A stretch of DNA of 64,000 nucleotides from Nonomuraea harbinensis (GCF_019396385.1 NZ_JAHKRN010000032.1:37780-101779); one strand, 5' to 3'. Positions 41,301 to 49,385 are shown, numbered from the stretch's first letter. Notes: generated by a model not told the origin, from the sequence alone. Translations and numbers: made by a program.

Positions 41301-41589
41301 CGCCCTGGACGACCGCGCCGCGGCCGAGGAGATCTACGCGGCGCTGCTCCCTCACCGCGACGGCCCCCCGGCGGGCGTCACGAGCCTGGCGGTGGCGCTG
41401 CGCCCGGTCGCCCACACCCTCGGCGACCTGGCCGTCTTCCTCGGCCGCGATGAGGAGGCCGCCGCCCACTTCGCCCGGGCCGCCGTCATCGCCGACCGGT
41501 GGAACGCGCCCCACTGGGCCGCCGAGGCCCGGTCACGCCGGGACATGGCCGCCACGAAAGCGAACCCGCGGGTGTCCTACGCACCTTGA
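38311..41589 (+). CDS. AfsR/SARP-family regulator with ATPase and TPR-like domains
   Basis: 1092-residue pathway regulator. The OmpR-like DNA-binding domain (about 1-90, FIRVLGEF, QRGVLALLVAARGQVVPVDR, LQAYVSNLRRLL) is followed by the bacterial transcriptional activator domain (about 97-245). A P-loop ATPase has Walker A GEAGLGKST (311-319) and Walker B VAVVLDDLHWAD (about 410-421). The last 500 residues are helical repeats. AfsR-type proteins activate secondary metabolism genes by binding heptamer repeats. Such repeats lie directly upstream of this gene, so it probably autoregulates and may control the DUF4267 gene. The nearest biosynthetic target in view is the NRPS locus 11 kb away (speculative). 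Confidence 0.9.
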   Translation: MVFIRVLGEFATEVNGEPVHPGGPRQRGVLALLVAARGQVVPVDRMIEDLWRGEPPARALMSLQAYVSNLRRLLEPGRPPRAPARLLVSAPPGYALRLPPDSVDAWRFEDLLGQARTVTDPRAARARLAEALELWRGPAFAEVADEPWAAAETARLDELRLVAAELHVAAGLRTGDPATVVPEAERLTRGEPLREEGWRLHALALWSSGRQADALATLRRARRLFAEELGLDPGPDLTALEEAILTGRTDVLRATVPPPQQTPPLPPTVTLPGTVPVAEASFVGREAELSALVTAAEQAAADGARVALVTGEAGLGKSTLLEHLGRRLERTGWLVAAGHCPEAAGAPPAWAWTEALGAVAAATSPGEHADDLAPLLTDTVPVDADATAGRFRLRRAVWRWLAAVAAKRPVAVVLDDLHWADAATLELLGGGLGTRAPILVVAAYRAEESEHLTDTLAALARAAPLRLALPGLDDAAVAQLVRNECEADDKTVAGIAERTGGNPFYVRESARLLNGEGALVALSEVPQGVRDVLRRRLARLPGQGVAVLRLAAVAGRESSVDVLVDAAGTDSVLDALDAGVIAGLLSEPAPGRVRFVHALVRDTLLADVSRLRAARMHARVAAALEPTGDITALAHHYARAGSPKAVGYCVRAAELAEARYAHDVAADLLADAVANSTSPEERVALYGRLLRAQIRAGAVAAARTTRRQAVEYAESLGRDDLMIAAFTAWTEPTPWQSRPYGTVDRPVVDRLSRLLARTDLTAEVRGRLLVSYAEELAGEDDPTVTAAAREALGLATGPRLRAAALRILTRGHTGSAGSDELCRELVALGTEHDLPVYRVTGLLNHAAVAAGAGDPATMRRVTAEALDLARTYRMPEAIGVAEVTLATLALIEGRFADAERLYTEAAGGMRRAGSLHAPGFLGLALAATWVNDGTLAEHLDDVRALHEATGPIAADLLALALHASGLTAEARRVRASDPIRPDYFFTFLTTARAMAVIALDDRAAAEEIYAALLPHRDGPPAGVTSLAVALRPVAHTLGDLAVFLGRDEEAAAHFARAAVIADRWNAPHWAAEARSRRDMAATKANPRVSYAP

Positions 41590-41674
41590 AGTGCCTCCTT
41601 CCCAATAGGGAGTTACCTCACCAGACTGGAGCAAGTTTCCGAAAGACTCTTGCTCACCCTTGAAAGGCACAGGC

Positions 41675-42547
41675 ATGACGACGTTCCCCGCTTCGCTTCC
41701 CGGCGGCACCTGGACCCTGGGTGACCTGACCGTCACCCGGTTCGGCTACGGTGCCATGCAGCTCGCCGGTCCCGGGGTGATGGGTCCGCCGGCCGACCGC
41801 GACAGCGCACTCGCCGTCCTCCGCGAGGTCGCCGACCTCGGGATCACCCATATCGACACCAGCGACGCCTACGGGCCGCGCGTCACCAACCAGCTGATCC
41901 GCGAGGCGCTGCACCCGTACCCTGAGGCGCTGCACATCGTGACCAAGGTCGGCGCGACCCGCGACGAGCAGGGTGGCTGGCCCCCGGCGCGGCGGCCGGA
42001 AGACGTGCGCCGCGCCGTCCACGACAACCTCGAAGCCCTCGGTCTCGAGGTGCTCGACCTGGTCAACCTCCGGCTCGGCGACGCCAGCGGACCTCGGCCC
42101 GGCTCACTCGCCGAACCGTACGAGGCTCTCGCCGAACTCCAGCGGCAGGGGCTGATCCGGCACCTCGGCGTGAGCAACGCGACGGCGGAACAGGCCGCCG
42201 AGGCGCGGACCATCGCGCCCATCGTGTGCGTGCAGAACATGTACAACCTCGCCCACCGGCACGACGACGAACTGATCGACGAGCTCGCCCGGGAGGGCAT
42301 CGCCTACGTGCCCTTCTTCCCGCTCGGCGGTTTCAGCCCGCTCCAGTCCTCGGCGCTCTCGGCGGTGGCCGCCCGGCTGGAGGCGACGCCGATGTCCGTC
42401 GCCCTGGCCTGGTTGCTGCGCCGGTCGCCGAACATCCTGCTCATCCCCGGCACCTCGTCGGTGGCGCACCTGCGCGAGAACGCCGCCGGCGCCGGCCTGC
42501 CGCTCTCCGGCGAGGACCTCGCCGAACTGGACAAGATCGGCCGCTAG
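41675..42547 (+). CDS. Aldo/keto reductase
   Basis: 290-residue NADPH-dependent oxidoreductase of the TIM-barrel aldo/keto reductase superfamily. Asp61 (HIDTSDAYGP), Tyr66 and Lys91 (IVTKVG) of the catalytic tetrad are present. The usual His position reads LVNLRLGD, so Arg133 replaces His, as in some bacterial YdbC-like members. The cofactor-binding end is LLIPGTSSVAHLRENAAGA. The ATG at 41675 follows GAAAGG. A monocistronic gene after the AfsR-type regulator. Physiological carbonyl substrate unknown. Confidence 0.88.
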   Translation: MTTFPASLPGGTWTLGDLTVTRFGYGAMQLAGPGVMGPPADRDSALAVLREVADLGITHIDTSDAYGPRVTNQLIREALHPYPEALHIVTKVGATRDEQGGWPPARRPEDVRRAVHDNLEALGLEVLDLVNLRLGDASGPRPGSLAEPYEALAELQRQGLIRHLGVSNATAEQAAEARTIAPIVCVQNMYNLAHRHDDELIDELAREGIAYVPFFPLGGFSPLQSSALSAVAARLEATPMSVALAWLLRRSPNILLIPGTSSVAHLRENAAGAGLPLSGEDLAELDKIGR

Positions 42548-42754
42548 GCAGGCCCGCGACCGGTATGGATCAAGGGCTCGGCGGTCGTCCAGACCGTCGA
42601 CCACGCCCTGCGTTTCCCGCCGGGAGGAGACCTCGCCCACCTGCTTCCGCGGGAGTTCGTGAACATGGCGTGGATGTCCGGGCTGATCGCCGGGACGGGC
42701 CTGACCGTGTGGCGCTACGCCGGCCTGCGCGCCCTGCGAAGGACCCGTCCGTGA
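42548..42754 (+). other. Unrecognised 3' gene remnant coupled to the next regulator
   Basis: A frame without a clear start reads WIKGSAVVQTVDHALRFPPG, then LLPREFVNMAWMSGLIAGTG and LTVWRYAGLRALRRTRP to a stop at 42754, which overlaps the next GTG (GTGA). It has one hydrophobic segment and a basic end. I do not recognise the family. It is likely the 3' end of a membrane protein gene whose front has been lost. Confidence 0.35.
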
Positions 42755-43066
42755 CCCACCCCACCGGACGCCTGAGCGACGTCGTCCACCAGCGCCACCG
42801 CCTCGGCATCCTCGCCATCGCCGACGAGGCGGCCAGGGTGGAGCTCAACCTACCTCCACCAGGTGCTCGAACTGACCCGGGGAAACCTCAACCGGCACCT
42901 CGCCGTCCTGGAAGAAGCCGGCCTGATCGTGCTGGAGAAGGGGTACGACGGGCGGCGCCCGAAGACCTGGGGCGTCATCACCGGCGAAGGCCGGGCCGCA
43001 CTGTCGGCCGAACTCGCCGCACTCCAGGAGCTCATCCGCCGCCACGGCGACCGTACGCACCGGTGA
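42751..43066 (+). pseudogene. HTH_34-type winged-helix regulator, single frameshift
   Basis: GTG at 42751 opens TGRLSDVVHQRHRLGILAIA, then DEAARVEL. One base too many at about 42849-42852 shifts the frame, and the protein continues in the next frame as TYLHQVLELTRGNLNRHLAV, EEAGLIVLEKGYDGRRPKTW and a stop at 43066. Joined, this is a complete about 104-residue MarR/ArsR-like regulator of the HTH_34 family. A sequencing error is an obvious alternative because every conserved segment is present. Confidence 0.72.
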
Positions 43067-43075
43067 CGGACCGGC

Positions 43076-43831
43076 TCAGCTGGTGGCCCCCCAGGTCAGA
43101 GAGAGGCCGGTGGCGGCGCGTTCGGTGCGGATCTCCATCATGCTGCCGAGGATCGTGGCATGGTCGGACACCACCGGCGTGGCGTCGAGCGCGTAGGTGA
43201 TCCGGGAGCTGACGAGCACCGGGCTGCCCTGCGGCTCGTGCAGGTGACGGGCCGCGGCGGCGTCGAGCAGACCGGGCCGGACCACCTCCGCCGCCCGGGA
43301 GACCGTCACCCCCGCGTCGGCCAGAGCCGTGTAGAGGGAGACGGCGGTGAAGTCGCGCTCGCGGATCCGGTCGGCCACCGGCCGCCGGACCCAGGACACC
43401 TGGTGCACGGCGGGACGCCCGGCGAACTCGCGGACCCGCTCCAGCCGCAGGGCGGTGTCACCGGGACGCAGCCGCAGCTCCGCGGCGATCCGCGCCGGGG
43501 CCCGGCGCACCGCCCGCCCGGCCACCGCGGTCCGCACGTCGTGGCCCTGTTCACGCAGGTCGTCGGCCAGGCTGCGGAGCGAGTCGAGCTGGTACGCCAG
43601 GTGCGGCGGGGCGACGAACGTGCCCCTGCCGGGCCGCTGCACGATCAGCCTCTCGTCGCTCAGCTCCCGCAACGCCTGGCGCAACGTCATGAGCGTCACC
43701 CCGTAGGAGGCGCTCAGCTCCCGCTGCGGCGGCAGCGCCTCACCGGGGGCGTAGCGCCCCGACCGGATCTTCGCGGCGAGGTCGGCGGCGATGGCGCGGT
43801 ATCTCGCCTCGTGCCCGGCGTCGGAGGTCAT
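43076..43831 (-). CDS. GntR-family regulator with UTRA domain (HutC type)
   Basis: 251-residue repressor. The N-terminal GntR helix-turn-helix covers about 8-75 (YRAIAADLAAKIRSGRYAPG, LPPQRELSASYGVTLMTLRQ, VQRPGRGTFVAPP). The UTRA ligand domain is about 95-240 (LRLERVREFAGRPAVHQVSW). It overlaps the trpA stop by ATGA and is the last gene of trpB-trpA-gntR. Being co-transcribed, it probably senses tryptophan, indole or a related metabolite and binds the repeats upstream of trpB; this is inference. Confidence 0.88.
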   Translation of the reverse strand: MTSDAGHEARYRAIAADLAAKIRSGRYAPGEALPPQRELSASYGVTLMTLRQALRELSDERLIVQRPGRGTFVAPPHLAYQLDSLRSLADDLREQGHDVRTAVAGRAVRRAPARIAAELRLRPGDTALRLERVREFAGRPAVHQVSWVRRPVADRIRERDFTAVSLYTALADAGVTVSRAAEVVRPGLLDAAAARHLHEPQGSPVLVSSRITYALDATPVVSDHATILGSMMEIRTERAATGLSLTWGATS

Positions 43832-44640
43832 CGTGGTCGGTCACACTCCTGGTCGAGGGCCAGGCGCAGGGTCGCCAGGAAGGCCCGCAGGTCGTCCGGC
43901 CCGGCCCCGTCGAGCACCCGCCGCATGACCGCGGCGCCGACCACCACGCCGTCGGCGTGCCGGCGGGCTTCGCGTGCCTGGTCCGGGGTGGAAATGCCAA
44001 ATCCTAGCAAGACCGGCCGGTCGGTGACGCGCCTGATCCGCCCGGTGAGCTCCGCCGCCGAAGCGGCGAGGGCGGTCCGCTCGCCGGTGGTGCCCATCAG
44101 CGACACCGCGTACACGAACCCGCGGCTACGGCCCGCGATCTCCGCCAGCCGCGGCTGCGGCGTCGCCGGCGAGGCCAGCAGGGCCGGCTCGATCCCGGCG
44201 GCTTCGGCCGCGTCCGTCAGCTCGTCCGCCTCGTGCACCGGCAGGTCGGGCACGATCAGGCCGCCGGCGCCGGCCCGGCGCAGCGCGGCGCAGAACGCCT
44301 CCGGGCCGTCGTTCAGCACCAGGTTGTAGTAGGTGCTGACGACCAGCGGCACGCCCAGGTCACCGACCTCGGCCAGGTCGGCGAGGATCCGGCGGGTGCT
44401 CGCCCCCCGGGCCAGCGCCGTGTCACTGGCCTGCTGGATGGTGACACCGTCCAGCGTGGGATCGGAGAAGGGCAGCCCGACCTCGATCGCGTCCGCCCCG
44501 GCGGCGGCGAACGCCCGCAGATAGTCCGTCCAGCCGGGCGTGATCCCCCCGGTGACGTACGGCATGAGCAGGCCGCGACCGGCGTCCCGGCGGGCACGCA
44601 GGTGGCGTTCGACCGCGCCGGCGGTCAGGGCGTTCGTCAC
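43828..44640 (-). CDS. trpA: Tryptophan synthase alpha chain
   Basis: 270-residue TIM-barrel subunit that cleaves indole-3-glycerol phosphate to indole and glyceraldehyde 3-phosphate and passes indole to TrpB. The catalytic acids are Glu53 (IEVGLPFSDP) and Asp64 (LDG); the loop reads SDPTLDGVTIQ where SDPxADGPxIQ is common. The phosphate site VSLMGTTGERT and LGFGISTPDQ are present. The GTG start at 44640 overlaps the trpB stop (GTGA). No other trp genes are in view, so trpBA is a separate transcription unit or a second copy. Confidence 0.93.
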   Translation of the reverse strand: MTNALTAGAVERHLRARRDAGRGLLMPYVTGGITPGWTDYLRAFAAAGADAIEVGLPFSDPTLDGVTIQQASDTALARGASTRRILADLAEVGDLGVPLVVSTYYNLVLNDGPEAFCAALRRAGAGGLIVPDLPVHEADELTDAAEAAGIEPALLASPATPQPRLAEIAGRSRGFVYAVSLMGTTGERTALAASAAELTGRIRRVTDRPVLLGFGISTPDQAREARRHADGVVVGAAVMRRVLDGAGPDDLRAFLATLRLALDQECDRPR

Positions 44641-45842
44641 AGCAGCTCCTTCAGGGTCGAGACGTCCTTGTCGCCCCGGCCGGACAACGTCATCAGCACC
44701 GTCGACCCCGCGGGCAGATCGCCGTCGCCCGCCGCGCGGATCACCCAGGCCAGGGCGTGCGCCGACTCGAGCGCCGGGACGATCCCCTCGGTGCGCGCCA
44801 GCCGCAGCGCCGCGCCGACCGCCTCGCCGTCGGTCACCGTGACGTACCGGGCCCGGCCCAGGTCACGCAGATGGGCGTGCTCCGGGCCGACGCCCGGGTA
44901 GTCGAGCCCGGCCGCGATGGAGTGCGCCTGGATGATCTGCCCGTCGTCGTCCTGCAGGAACAGCGAACGGCAGCCGTGCAGCACACCCAGCCGGCCGCGG
45001 GCCGCCCCCGCGCCGCCGTCCGCCTCCACACCGACCAGACGCGCCGGGGTGTCGGCGAATCCCGCGAACGTGCCGGCCGCGTTCGAGCCGCCGCCGACAC
45101 ACGCCACCACATGGTCCGGGACGCCCGTCCGCAGCTCGGCGGCGCACTGCCCGCGCGCCTCGTCGCCGATCACCCGCTGGAACTCCCTCACCATCCACGG
45201 GTACGGATCCGGCCCGACGACCGAGCCGACGCAGTAGTGGGAATCGCCGGTCGCGCCCACCCAGTGCCGCATGGCCTCGCTGGTCGCGTCCTTGAGCGTA
45301 CGGCTGCCCGTGGTCACCGGGACCACCTCGGCGCCCAGCATGCGCATCCGGAAGACGTTCAGCGCCTGCCGCTCGATGTCGCGCTCGCCCATGAACACCG
45401 TGGCCTCCAGCCCGAGCAGGGCGGCGGCGGTCGCGGTGGCCACCCCGTGCTGGCCCGCCCCCGTCTCGGCGATCAGCCTGCGCCGCCCCATCCGGATGGC
45501 CAGCAGAGCCTGGCCCAGCACATTGTTGATCTTGTGGGATCCGGTGTGGGTGAGATCCTCCCGCTTGAGATACAGCTCCACGCCCAGCGCCTCCGACAGC
45601 CGGCGGGCCGGCGTGAGCGGCGTCGGCCGCCCGGCGTGCACGGCCAGCAGCCGCGCCAGCGCGCCGCGGAACCCCGGATCCGCCCACGCCTCCCGGAACG
45701 ACTCCTCCACCTCGCGGCACGCCTCCACCAGCGACTCCGGCGCGTACCGCCCGCCATACCCGCCGAACCGGCCCCGCGCCCGGGGCTCGCCCATCGTCCC
45801 GTCCGGCGCGACCGCCTCACGCCACGGCAGCACGTCTCGCAT
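44637..45842 (-). CDS. trpB: Tryptophan synthase beta chain
   Basis: 401-residue PLP enzyme that condenses indole with L-serine to tryptophan in the alpha2beta2 complex. GGYGGRYAPESL near the start, the PLP lysine Lys104 in THTGSHKINN, the communication segment GAGQHGVATATAA, and the phosphate-binding GGGSNAAGTFAGF are all intact. The ATG at 45842 follows GGGAGGG. First gene of trpB-trpA-gntR, preceded by two GTTCTATAAC repeats in its promoter region. Confidence 0.94.
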   Translation of the reverse strand: MRDVLPWREAVAPDGTMGEPRARGRFGGYGGRYAPESLVEACREVEESFREAWADPGFRGALARLLAVHAGRPTPLTPARRLSEALGVELYLKREDLTHTGSHKINNVLGQALLAIRMGRRRLIAETGAGQHGVATATAAALLGLEATVFMGERDIERQALNVFRMRMLGAEVVPVTTGSRTLKDATSEAMRHWVGATGDSHYCVGSVVGPDPYPWMVREFQRVIGDEARGQCAAELRTGVPDHVVACVGGGSNAAGTFAGFADTPARLVGVEADGGAGAARGRLGVLHGCRSLFLQDDDGQIIQAHSIAAGLDYPGVGPEHAHLRDLGRARYVTVTDGEAVGAALRLARTEGIVPALESAHALAWVIRAAGDGDLPAGSTVLMTLSGRGDKDVSTLKELL

Positions 45843-45856
45843 GCCACCCTCCCATC

Positions 45857-45886
45857 GTTCTATAACTCTTCTGAGAGTTCTATAAC
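45857..45886 (-). promoter_or_regulatory. Paired GTTCTATAAC sites upstream of trpBA-gntR
   Basis: GTTCTATAAC occurs at 45857-45866 and 45877-45886, exactly two helical turns apart, in an A/T-rich patch 15-44 bp before the trpB start. Each copy has GT-N2-TA-N2-AC symmetry, reminiscent of HutC-type GntR operators. TATAGA within the copies on the minus strand could also serve as the -10 box. Confidence 0.65.
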
Positions 45887-45944
45887 AGTGAGTGTGGCAC
45901 AGGCGGCACGGACACGCCACCGCCCCAGGGCACAGCCGACCGCA

Positions 45945-46076
45945 TCAGTCGAGTGACAGCCCCACGACCGGAGCCACCCGGGCGGCGTCACCGAGAGCCC
46001 GCTCCACGAACGTCTCGTAACCCCACCCAGGCGAACCCGACACCGATCACCGTGCCGAGGACACCCGCCATCACCG
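45945..46076 (-). pseudogene. Membrane-protein C-terminal relic (FtsX-like permease?)
   Basis: Minus strand VMAGVLGTVIGVGFAWVG, then after a one-base shift near 46020 YETFVERALGDAARVAPVVG and LSLD to a TGA at 45945. The hydrophobic stretch and its position resemble the last helix of an FtsX-type ABC permease, but the fragment is too short to be sure. The rest of 46077-46249 shows no recognisable gene. Confidence 0.3.
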
Positions 46077-46249
46077 AGTCGCCGGCGTCTCCGGCGCGAC
46101 CACCCCCACCGGGCCCGTACCGACAGCGACCCGCAACCGGGCCCACCGATCACCGGCACGCACCGTGACCCAGTCAGCGGCCCGCACTCCGAAAGCCCCC
46201 GTATCAGTCCTTATCCGCCCCTCTGGCCCGAGAGCCCCTTCCCGTGCGA

Positions 46250-46618
46250 TCAAGCGAGCGACCGACCGAAGTACCCGCCGGCCGCCACCGCCAGGAGGAG
46301 AAAGGCCATCGGGAAGCCGAGGGTGTGAAACACGCGCGCACGGACATGGGCGAGGACGGCTCCGACGAAGAACAGCACGAGCCCCAAGGCAGCGGCCAGC
46401 CCGAAGAGAGGCCGGCCGAACAGCCCGAGCACGAGCCCTGCGACCCCGGAGCCCTCAACGACCGCGAGGTAGGGGATCCACCGCAGATCAAGGCCGACCT
46501 CGGCAGAGTTACGCACCACGAACCGAGCCGAGACCGCCTTCGCGATCACCTCGAAGGCGTTGGCCAGGATGCAGGCGAGAGTCGCGATGAACAGCCCGAC
46601 GTCGAGTGCCGCGGTCAA
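46250..46618 (-). CDS. DoxX-like membrane protein
   Basis: 122-residue protein with four helices of the DoxX-like (PF13564) type: ALDVGLFIATLACILANAF, YLAVVEGSGVAGLVLGLFG, LFGLAAALGLVLFFVGAVLA, and a C-terminal helix ending FGRSLA. The SigJ-type sigma gene is divergent from it. The best start is TTG at 46618, overlapping the stop of a short upstream frame as TTGA, so translation is probably coupled. Longer in-frame starts exist but add sequence that belongs to another family. Function of DoxX-like proteins here is unknown, possibly oxidative stress. Confidence 0.75.
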   Translation of the reverse strand: MTAALDVGLFIATLACILANAFEVIAKAVSARFVVRNSAEVGLDLRWIPYLAVVEGSGVAGLVLGLFGRPLFGLAAALGLVLFFVGAVLAHVRARVFHTLGFPMAFLLLAVAAGGYFGRSLA

Positions 46619-46737
46619 CGGGCATACCGCCCCAGCAGCGTCACTGGTCGCGGAGGTACCGGCGCGCCGGCCCACTCCGCGACCGCTTCCGGAGCCTGTC
46701 CGGATGTGGTGTCGCATCGGACAATCTGTACGCTCAT
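46615..46737 (-). pseudogene. 40-residue N-terminal remnant of an acetyltransferase
   Basis: ATG at 46737 with a strong GGAGACACAC ribosome site reads MSVQIVRCDTTSGQ, then VTLLGRYAR and a stop at 46615. VxLxGRYxRLxxL is the typical start of RimJ/RimL-type GNAT acetyltransferases. The rest of that gene is absent and the DoxX gene begins at the stop. The leader may now serve only to drive DoxX translation. Confidence 0.5.
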
Positions 46738-46822
46738 GTGTGTCTCCTCAAGGAGGTGCGCTCGTCAGGTAGCTGGTCTCACCCCTCCTGACGTTGAGCA
46801 CACTCGAAAGGTGACCTCACCC

Positions 46823-47704
46823 ATGAAACTCGTCGAACACTTCGAGGCGTCCCGTCCCCGGCTGATGTCGCTGGCCCACCGGATCGTGGGCTCGTATCAC
46901 GACGCCGAGGACGCGGTCCAGACCGCCTGGACGAGGGTCCAGGCGGCCGGGGCGGCCGACGTCGCCAACCTGGACGGCTGGTTCACCACGGTGACCGCGC
47001 GTCTGTGCCTGGACCTGCTGCGGGCACGTGAGCGACGTGGCGAACTCCCCTTGCACTCCGACGACATCGCCGGCGCAAGGATCAGCGCCGACGAGACGTT
47101 CCTTCGCCGTGAAGAAGTGTCCAGAGCCCTGCTGGTGCTCCTCGACGAACTCTCGCCCAGGCAGCGGGTGGCGTACGTGATGCACGACCTCTTCGCCATC
47201 CCGTTCGATCAGGTCGCCGCGACGCTCGGCACGAACGCGGTCTCGGCGAAGAAGCTGGCCAGCCGTGCGCGCGCACGGCTGCGCGACGTGCGACCTGTCA
47301 TACGTCGCCACGACGCGGAAGAAAACGAGATCATCGAGGCGTTCCTGGCAGCCGCACGCGGCGGCGACATCGCACGACTCGTCACCCTGATGGCTCCCGA
47401 CGTTGTCCGTACCGCTGACCCTTCCCTGCTCCCGGCAGGCTCCGCAACGGAAGTCCGGGGGGCAGCGGCGGTCGCGGAAGAGACGAGGATCTTCGCCGAC
47501 CGCATCGCCGTCGCGGCTCCGGTCCTCATCGCAGGGCGGCCCGGCGCGGTCATCGCACCCGGCGGCCACGCGTACGCGCTCATCCGCTTCCGCATCGACG
47601 CCGGTCTCATCACGAAGATCGAGATCACTCCGTACGCGACCGGCACGATGTCGCTGCGCGACCAGCCACGAGGTCCCGCCCTCATCCGCCGGACCAGTAG
47701 GTGA
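46823..47704 (+). CDS. ECF sigma factor with SnoaL-like C-terminal domain (SigJ/ECF41-like)
   Basis: 293-residue sigma factor. Region 2 (LMSLAHRIVGSYHDAEDAVQ, WFTTVTARLCLDLLRARERR), region 4 (LSPRQRVAYVMHDLFAIPFD, VAATLGTNAVSAKKLASRAR), then a SnoaL/NTF2-like domain (about 165-280, EIIEAFLAAARGGDIARLVTLM) that in ECF41-type sigmas controls activity without an anti-sigma protein. The ATG at 46823 is used; GTG 46811 is an alternative closer to GAAAGG. Divergent from a DoxX gene, a pairing repeated at 62.3-63.7 kb. Confidence 0.88.
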   Translation: MKLVEHFEASRPRLMSLAHRIVGSYHDAEDAVQTAWTRVQAAGAADVANLDGWFTTVTARLCLDLLRARERRGELPLHSDDIAGARISADETFLRREEVSRALLVLLDELSPRQRVAYVMHDLFAIPFDQVAATLGTNAVSAKKLASRARARLRDVRPVIRRHDAEENEIIEAFLAAARGGDIARLVTLMAPDVVRTADPSLLPAGSATEVRGAAAVAEETRIFADRIAVAAPVLIAGRPGAVIAPGGHAYALIRFRIDAGLITKIEITPYATGTMSLRDQPRGPALIRRTSR

Positions 47705-47828
47705 TCAAAGGGCCGTCCCCCAGGCGTGCTGCTGCCGCGCCAGGGCGGCGTACGCAGCAGGAACAGGAACACCGCGATGTAGCAGCAAACGGTGGTATAG
47801 CGCCTTGAACAAGCAAGGGCCGGACTCA

Positions 47829-48263
47829 TCACCGGGTGGTGGAGTCCACGGGCATGCGCAGTGTCGCCGCTGTCGCGACCAGCAGCGCCAGGAGCAGGAC
47901 GATCGCCATGAAGACCTGCCCGTGCAGGCCGAGGACGAAGACAGTCCGATCGGCGAACTCCGGGTCGTAGGTGGCAGTGCCGGGGAACAGGAGCGCACCG
48001 ATCATGCCGAGCCACGGGGTGGCCAGGATGGCGGCGGCGTGCAGCAGCGTGTTCCGCCCTGACCGTAGCGCGAGGGCCAGGCCGGTGAGGCCGAGGAGCA
48101 CGGTCATCACCATGTACTGGGCGTCGTGGAACTTGGCATGGGGTGGCCAGGCCGGGTTGTAGGCGTGCTGTGCCGCCAGGTCGGGGATGACGAGGTCGGC
48201 GAGCACGGCGCCGACCGTTGTGATCGCTGCGACGGCGATGATCAGGATTCGTGGGAGGGACAT
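47829..48263 (-). CDS. Four-helix membrane protein of unknown function
   Basis: 144 residues with four helices (ILIIAVAAITTVGAVLADLV, YMVMTVLLGLTGLALALRSG, AAAILATPWLGMIGALLFPG, GLHGQVFMAIVLLLALLVAT) and His/Asp-containing loops (HAKFHDAQ). I do not recognise a named family with certainty. It overlaps the flavin monooxygenase stop by one base (TGATG) and is the last gene of a four-gene operon with that enzyme, a siderophore-interacting reductase and a small membrane peptide. Confidence 0.75.
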   Translation of the reverse strand: MSLPRILIIAVAAITTVGAVLADLVIPDLAAQHAYNPAWPPHAKFHDAQYMVMTVLLGLTGLALALRSGRNTLLHAAAILATPWLGMIGALLFPGTATYDPEFADRTVFVLGLHGQVFMAIVLLLALLVATAATLRMPVDSTTR

Positions 48264-49366
48264 CAGATCGTCCAGGTATAGGCGGGGGTGAGTGAGCGGT
48301 CGAAGAGCACCTTCGGGAGGAGAGGAAGAACCGCGTCTCGCAGAGTGGTCATCGGCGTGGAGGTCCAGTGCGCGGCGGCTCCGGCCTGGCGGGAACGGCG
48401 GACGATCAGTTGGGTGCGCGGCCTGCGGGCGCGGTCATAGGCTTCCAGGCCCGCGCGTACGCCGAGGGTGTCCACCGCGTGCGCGAGCGTGACCGCGTCC
48501 TCGAGCGCCTGGCAGGCGCCCTGCCCCAGGTTGGGGGTCATGGCGTGGGCAGCGTCGCCGAGGACGGCGACGTTCCCGGAAACGTACGTGGGCAGCCTCG
48601 ACAGTTCGTACGTGTCGTGTTGCAGCACCGCCTCCTCTTGCGCGGAGTCGAGCAGCGCGGGGATGGGCCGGTGCCAGCGTGCGAAGCGTTCGCGCAGCTC
48701 ATCCAGGCCGACGTGGGAGCCCGCCGGGGCGTTGGCCATGACGTAGCAGTAGATGCGGCTGTCGGGCATCGGCACGTGCCCGAACCGTTCGCCCCTGCCC
48801 CACGTTTCCGCGCTCCCCTCGACGGGCTGAGGGGGGACGATGAGGCGCCAGGTGGTATAGCCGACGTAGCGCGGCCCAGGGAGGCCAGGCCAGAGGGAGC
48901 GCCGGGTCACGCTGTGCACGCCGTCGGCGCCCACCACGAGATCCGCGGTGGAGGTGCCGCCGCCATGGCGGACCGTGCCGTCGGGCTGCACGTGCTGTAC
49001 GTCGATGCCGGGCCGCAGAGCCTCGGGCGGCACGGCCGCCCTCAGCAGGTCGACCAGTGCGGCTCGGTGCACGGTCACCCACGGGCCGAAACGACGCTTG
49101 AGGCTGTCGACGTCGTTGCGGACCAGCCAGTCCCCCCGGCTGCTGCGGATCCCCGCGAGCGGGTCGGCCAGCCCGCCGGCGCGCAGACGCTCGCCCAGGC
49201 CGAGGGCGTCCAGCGCGCGCAGACCGTTGGGCTGGATGGTCAGCCCGGCGCCCACCTCGGTGAACTCAGCAGCGCGTTCGAAGACCTCCACCTGCAGGCC
49301 ACGCTGGTGGAAGGCGACGGCCGCGGCGAGTCCGCCGATGCCGCCTCCCACGATGATCACTTTCAT
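48263..49366 (-). CDS. FAD-dependent monooxygenase (group A, PHBH-like)
   Basis: 367-residue flavoprotein hydroxylase. The dinucleotide motif GGGIGG at 7-12 is followed by EVFERAAEFTEVGAGL. The second motif LVVGADGVHSVTRRSL (DG) and the FAD ribityl motif VLGDAAHAMTPNLGQGACQA are intact. AAGGAG precedes the ATG at 49366. It would hydroxylate an aromatic compound with NAD(P)H and oxygen. The flavin reductase-like gene upstream could supply electrons, but such enzymes normally reduce their own FAD. TetR-controlled. Confidence 0.9.
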   Translation of the reverse strand: MKVIIVGGGIGGLAAAVAFHQRGLQVEVFERAAEFTEVGAGLTIQPNGLRALDALGLGERLRAGGLADPLAGIRSSRGDWLVRNDVDSLKRRFGPWVTVHRAALVDLLRAAVPPEALRPGIDVQHVQPDGTVRHGGGTSTADLVVGADGVHSVTRRSLWPGLPGPRYVGYTTWRLIVPPQPVEGSAETWGRGERFGHVPMPDSRIYCYVMANAPAGSHVGLDELRERFARWHRPIPALLDSAQEEAVLQHDTYELSRLPTYVSGNVAVLGDAAHAMTPNLGQGACQALEDAVTLAHAVDTLGVRAGLEAYDRARRPRTQLIVRRSRQAGAAAHWTSTPMTTLRDAVLPLLPKVLFDRSLTPAYTWTI

Positions 49367-49385
49367 GTCCGAATCTCCTTGACGG

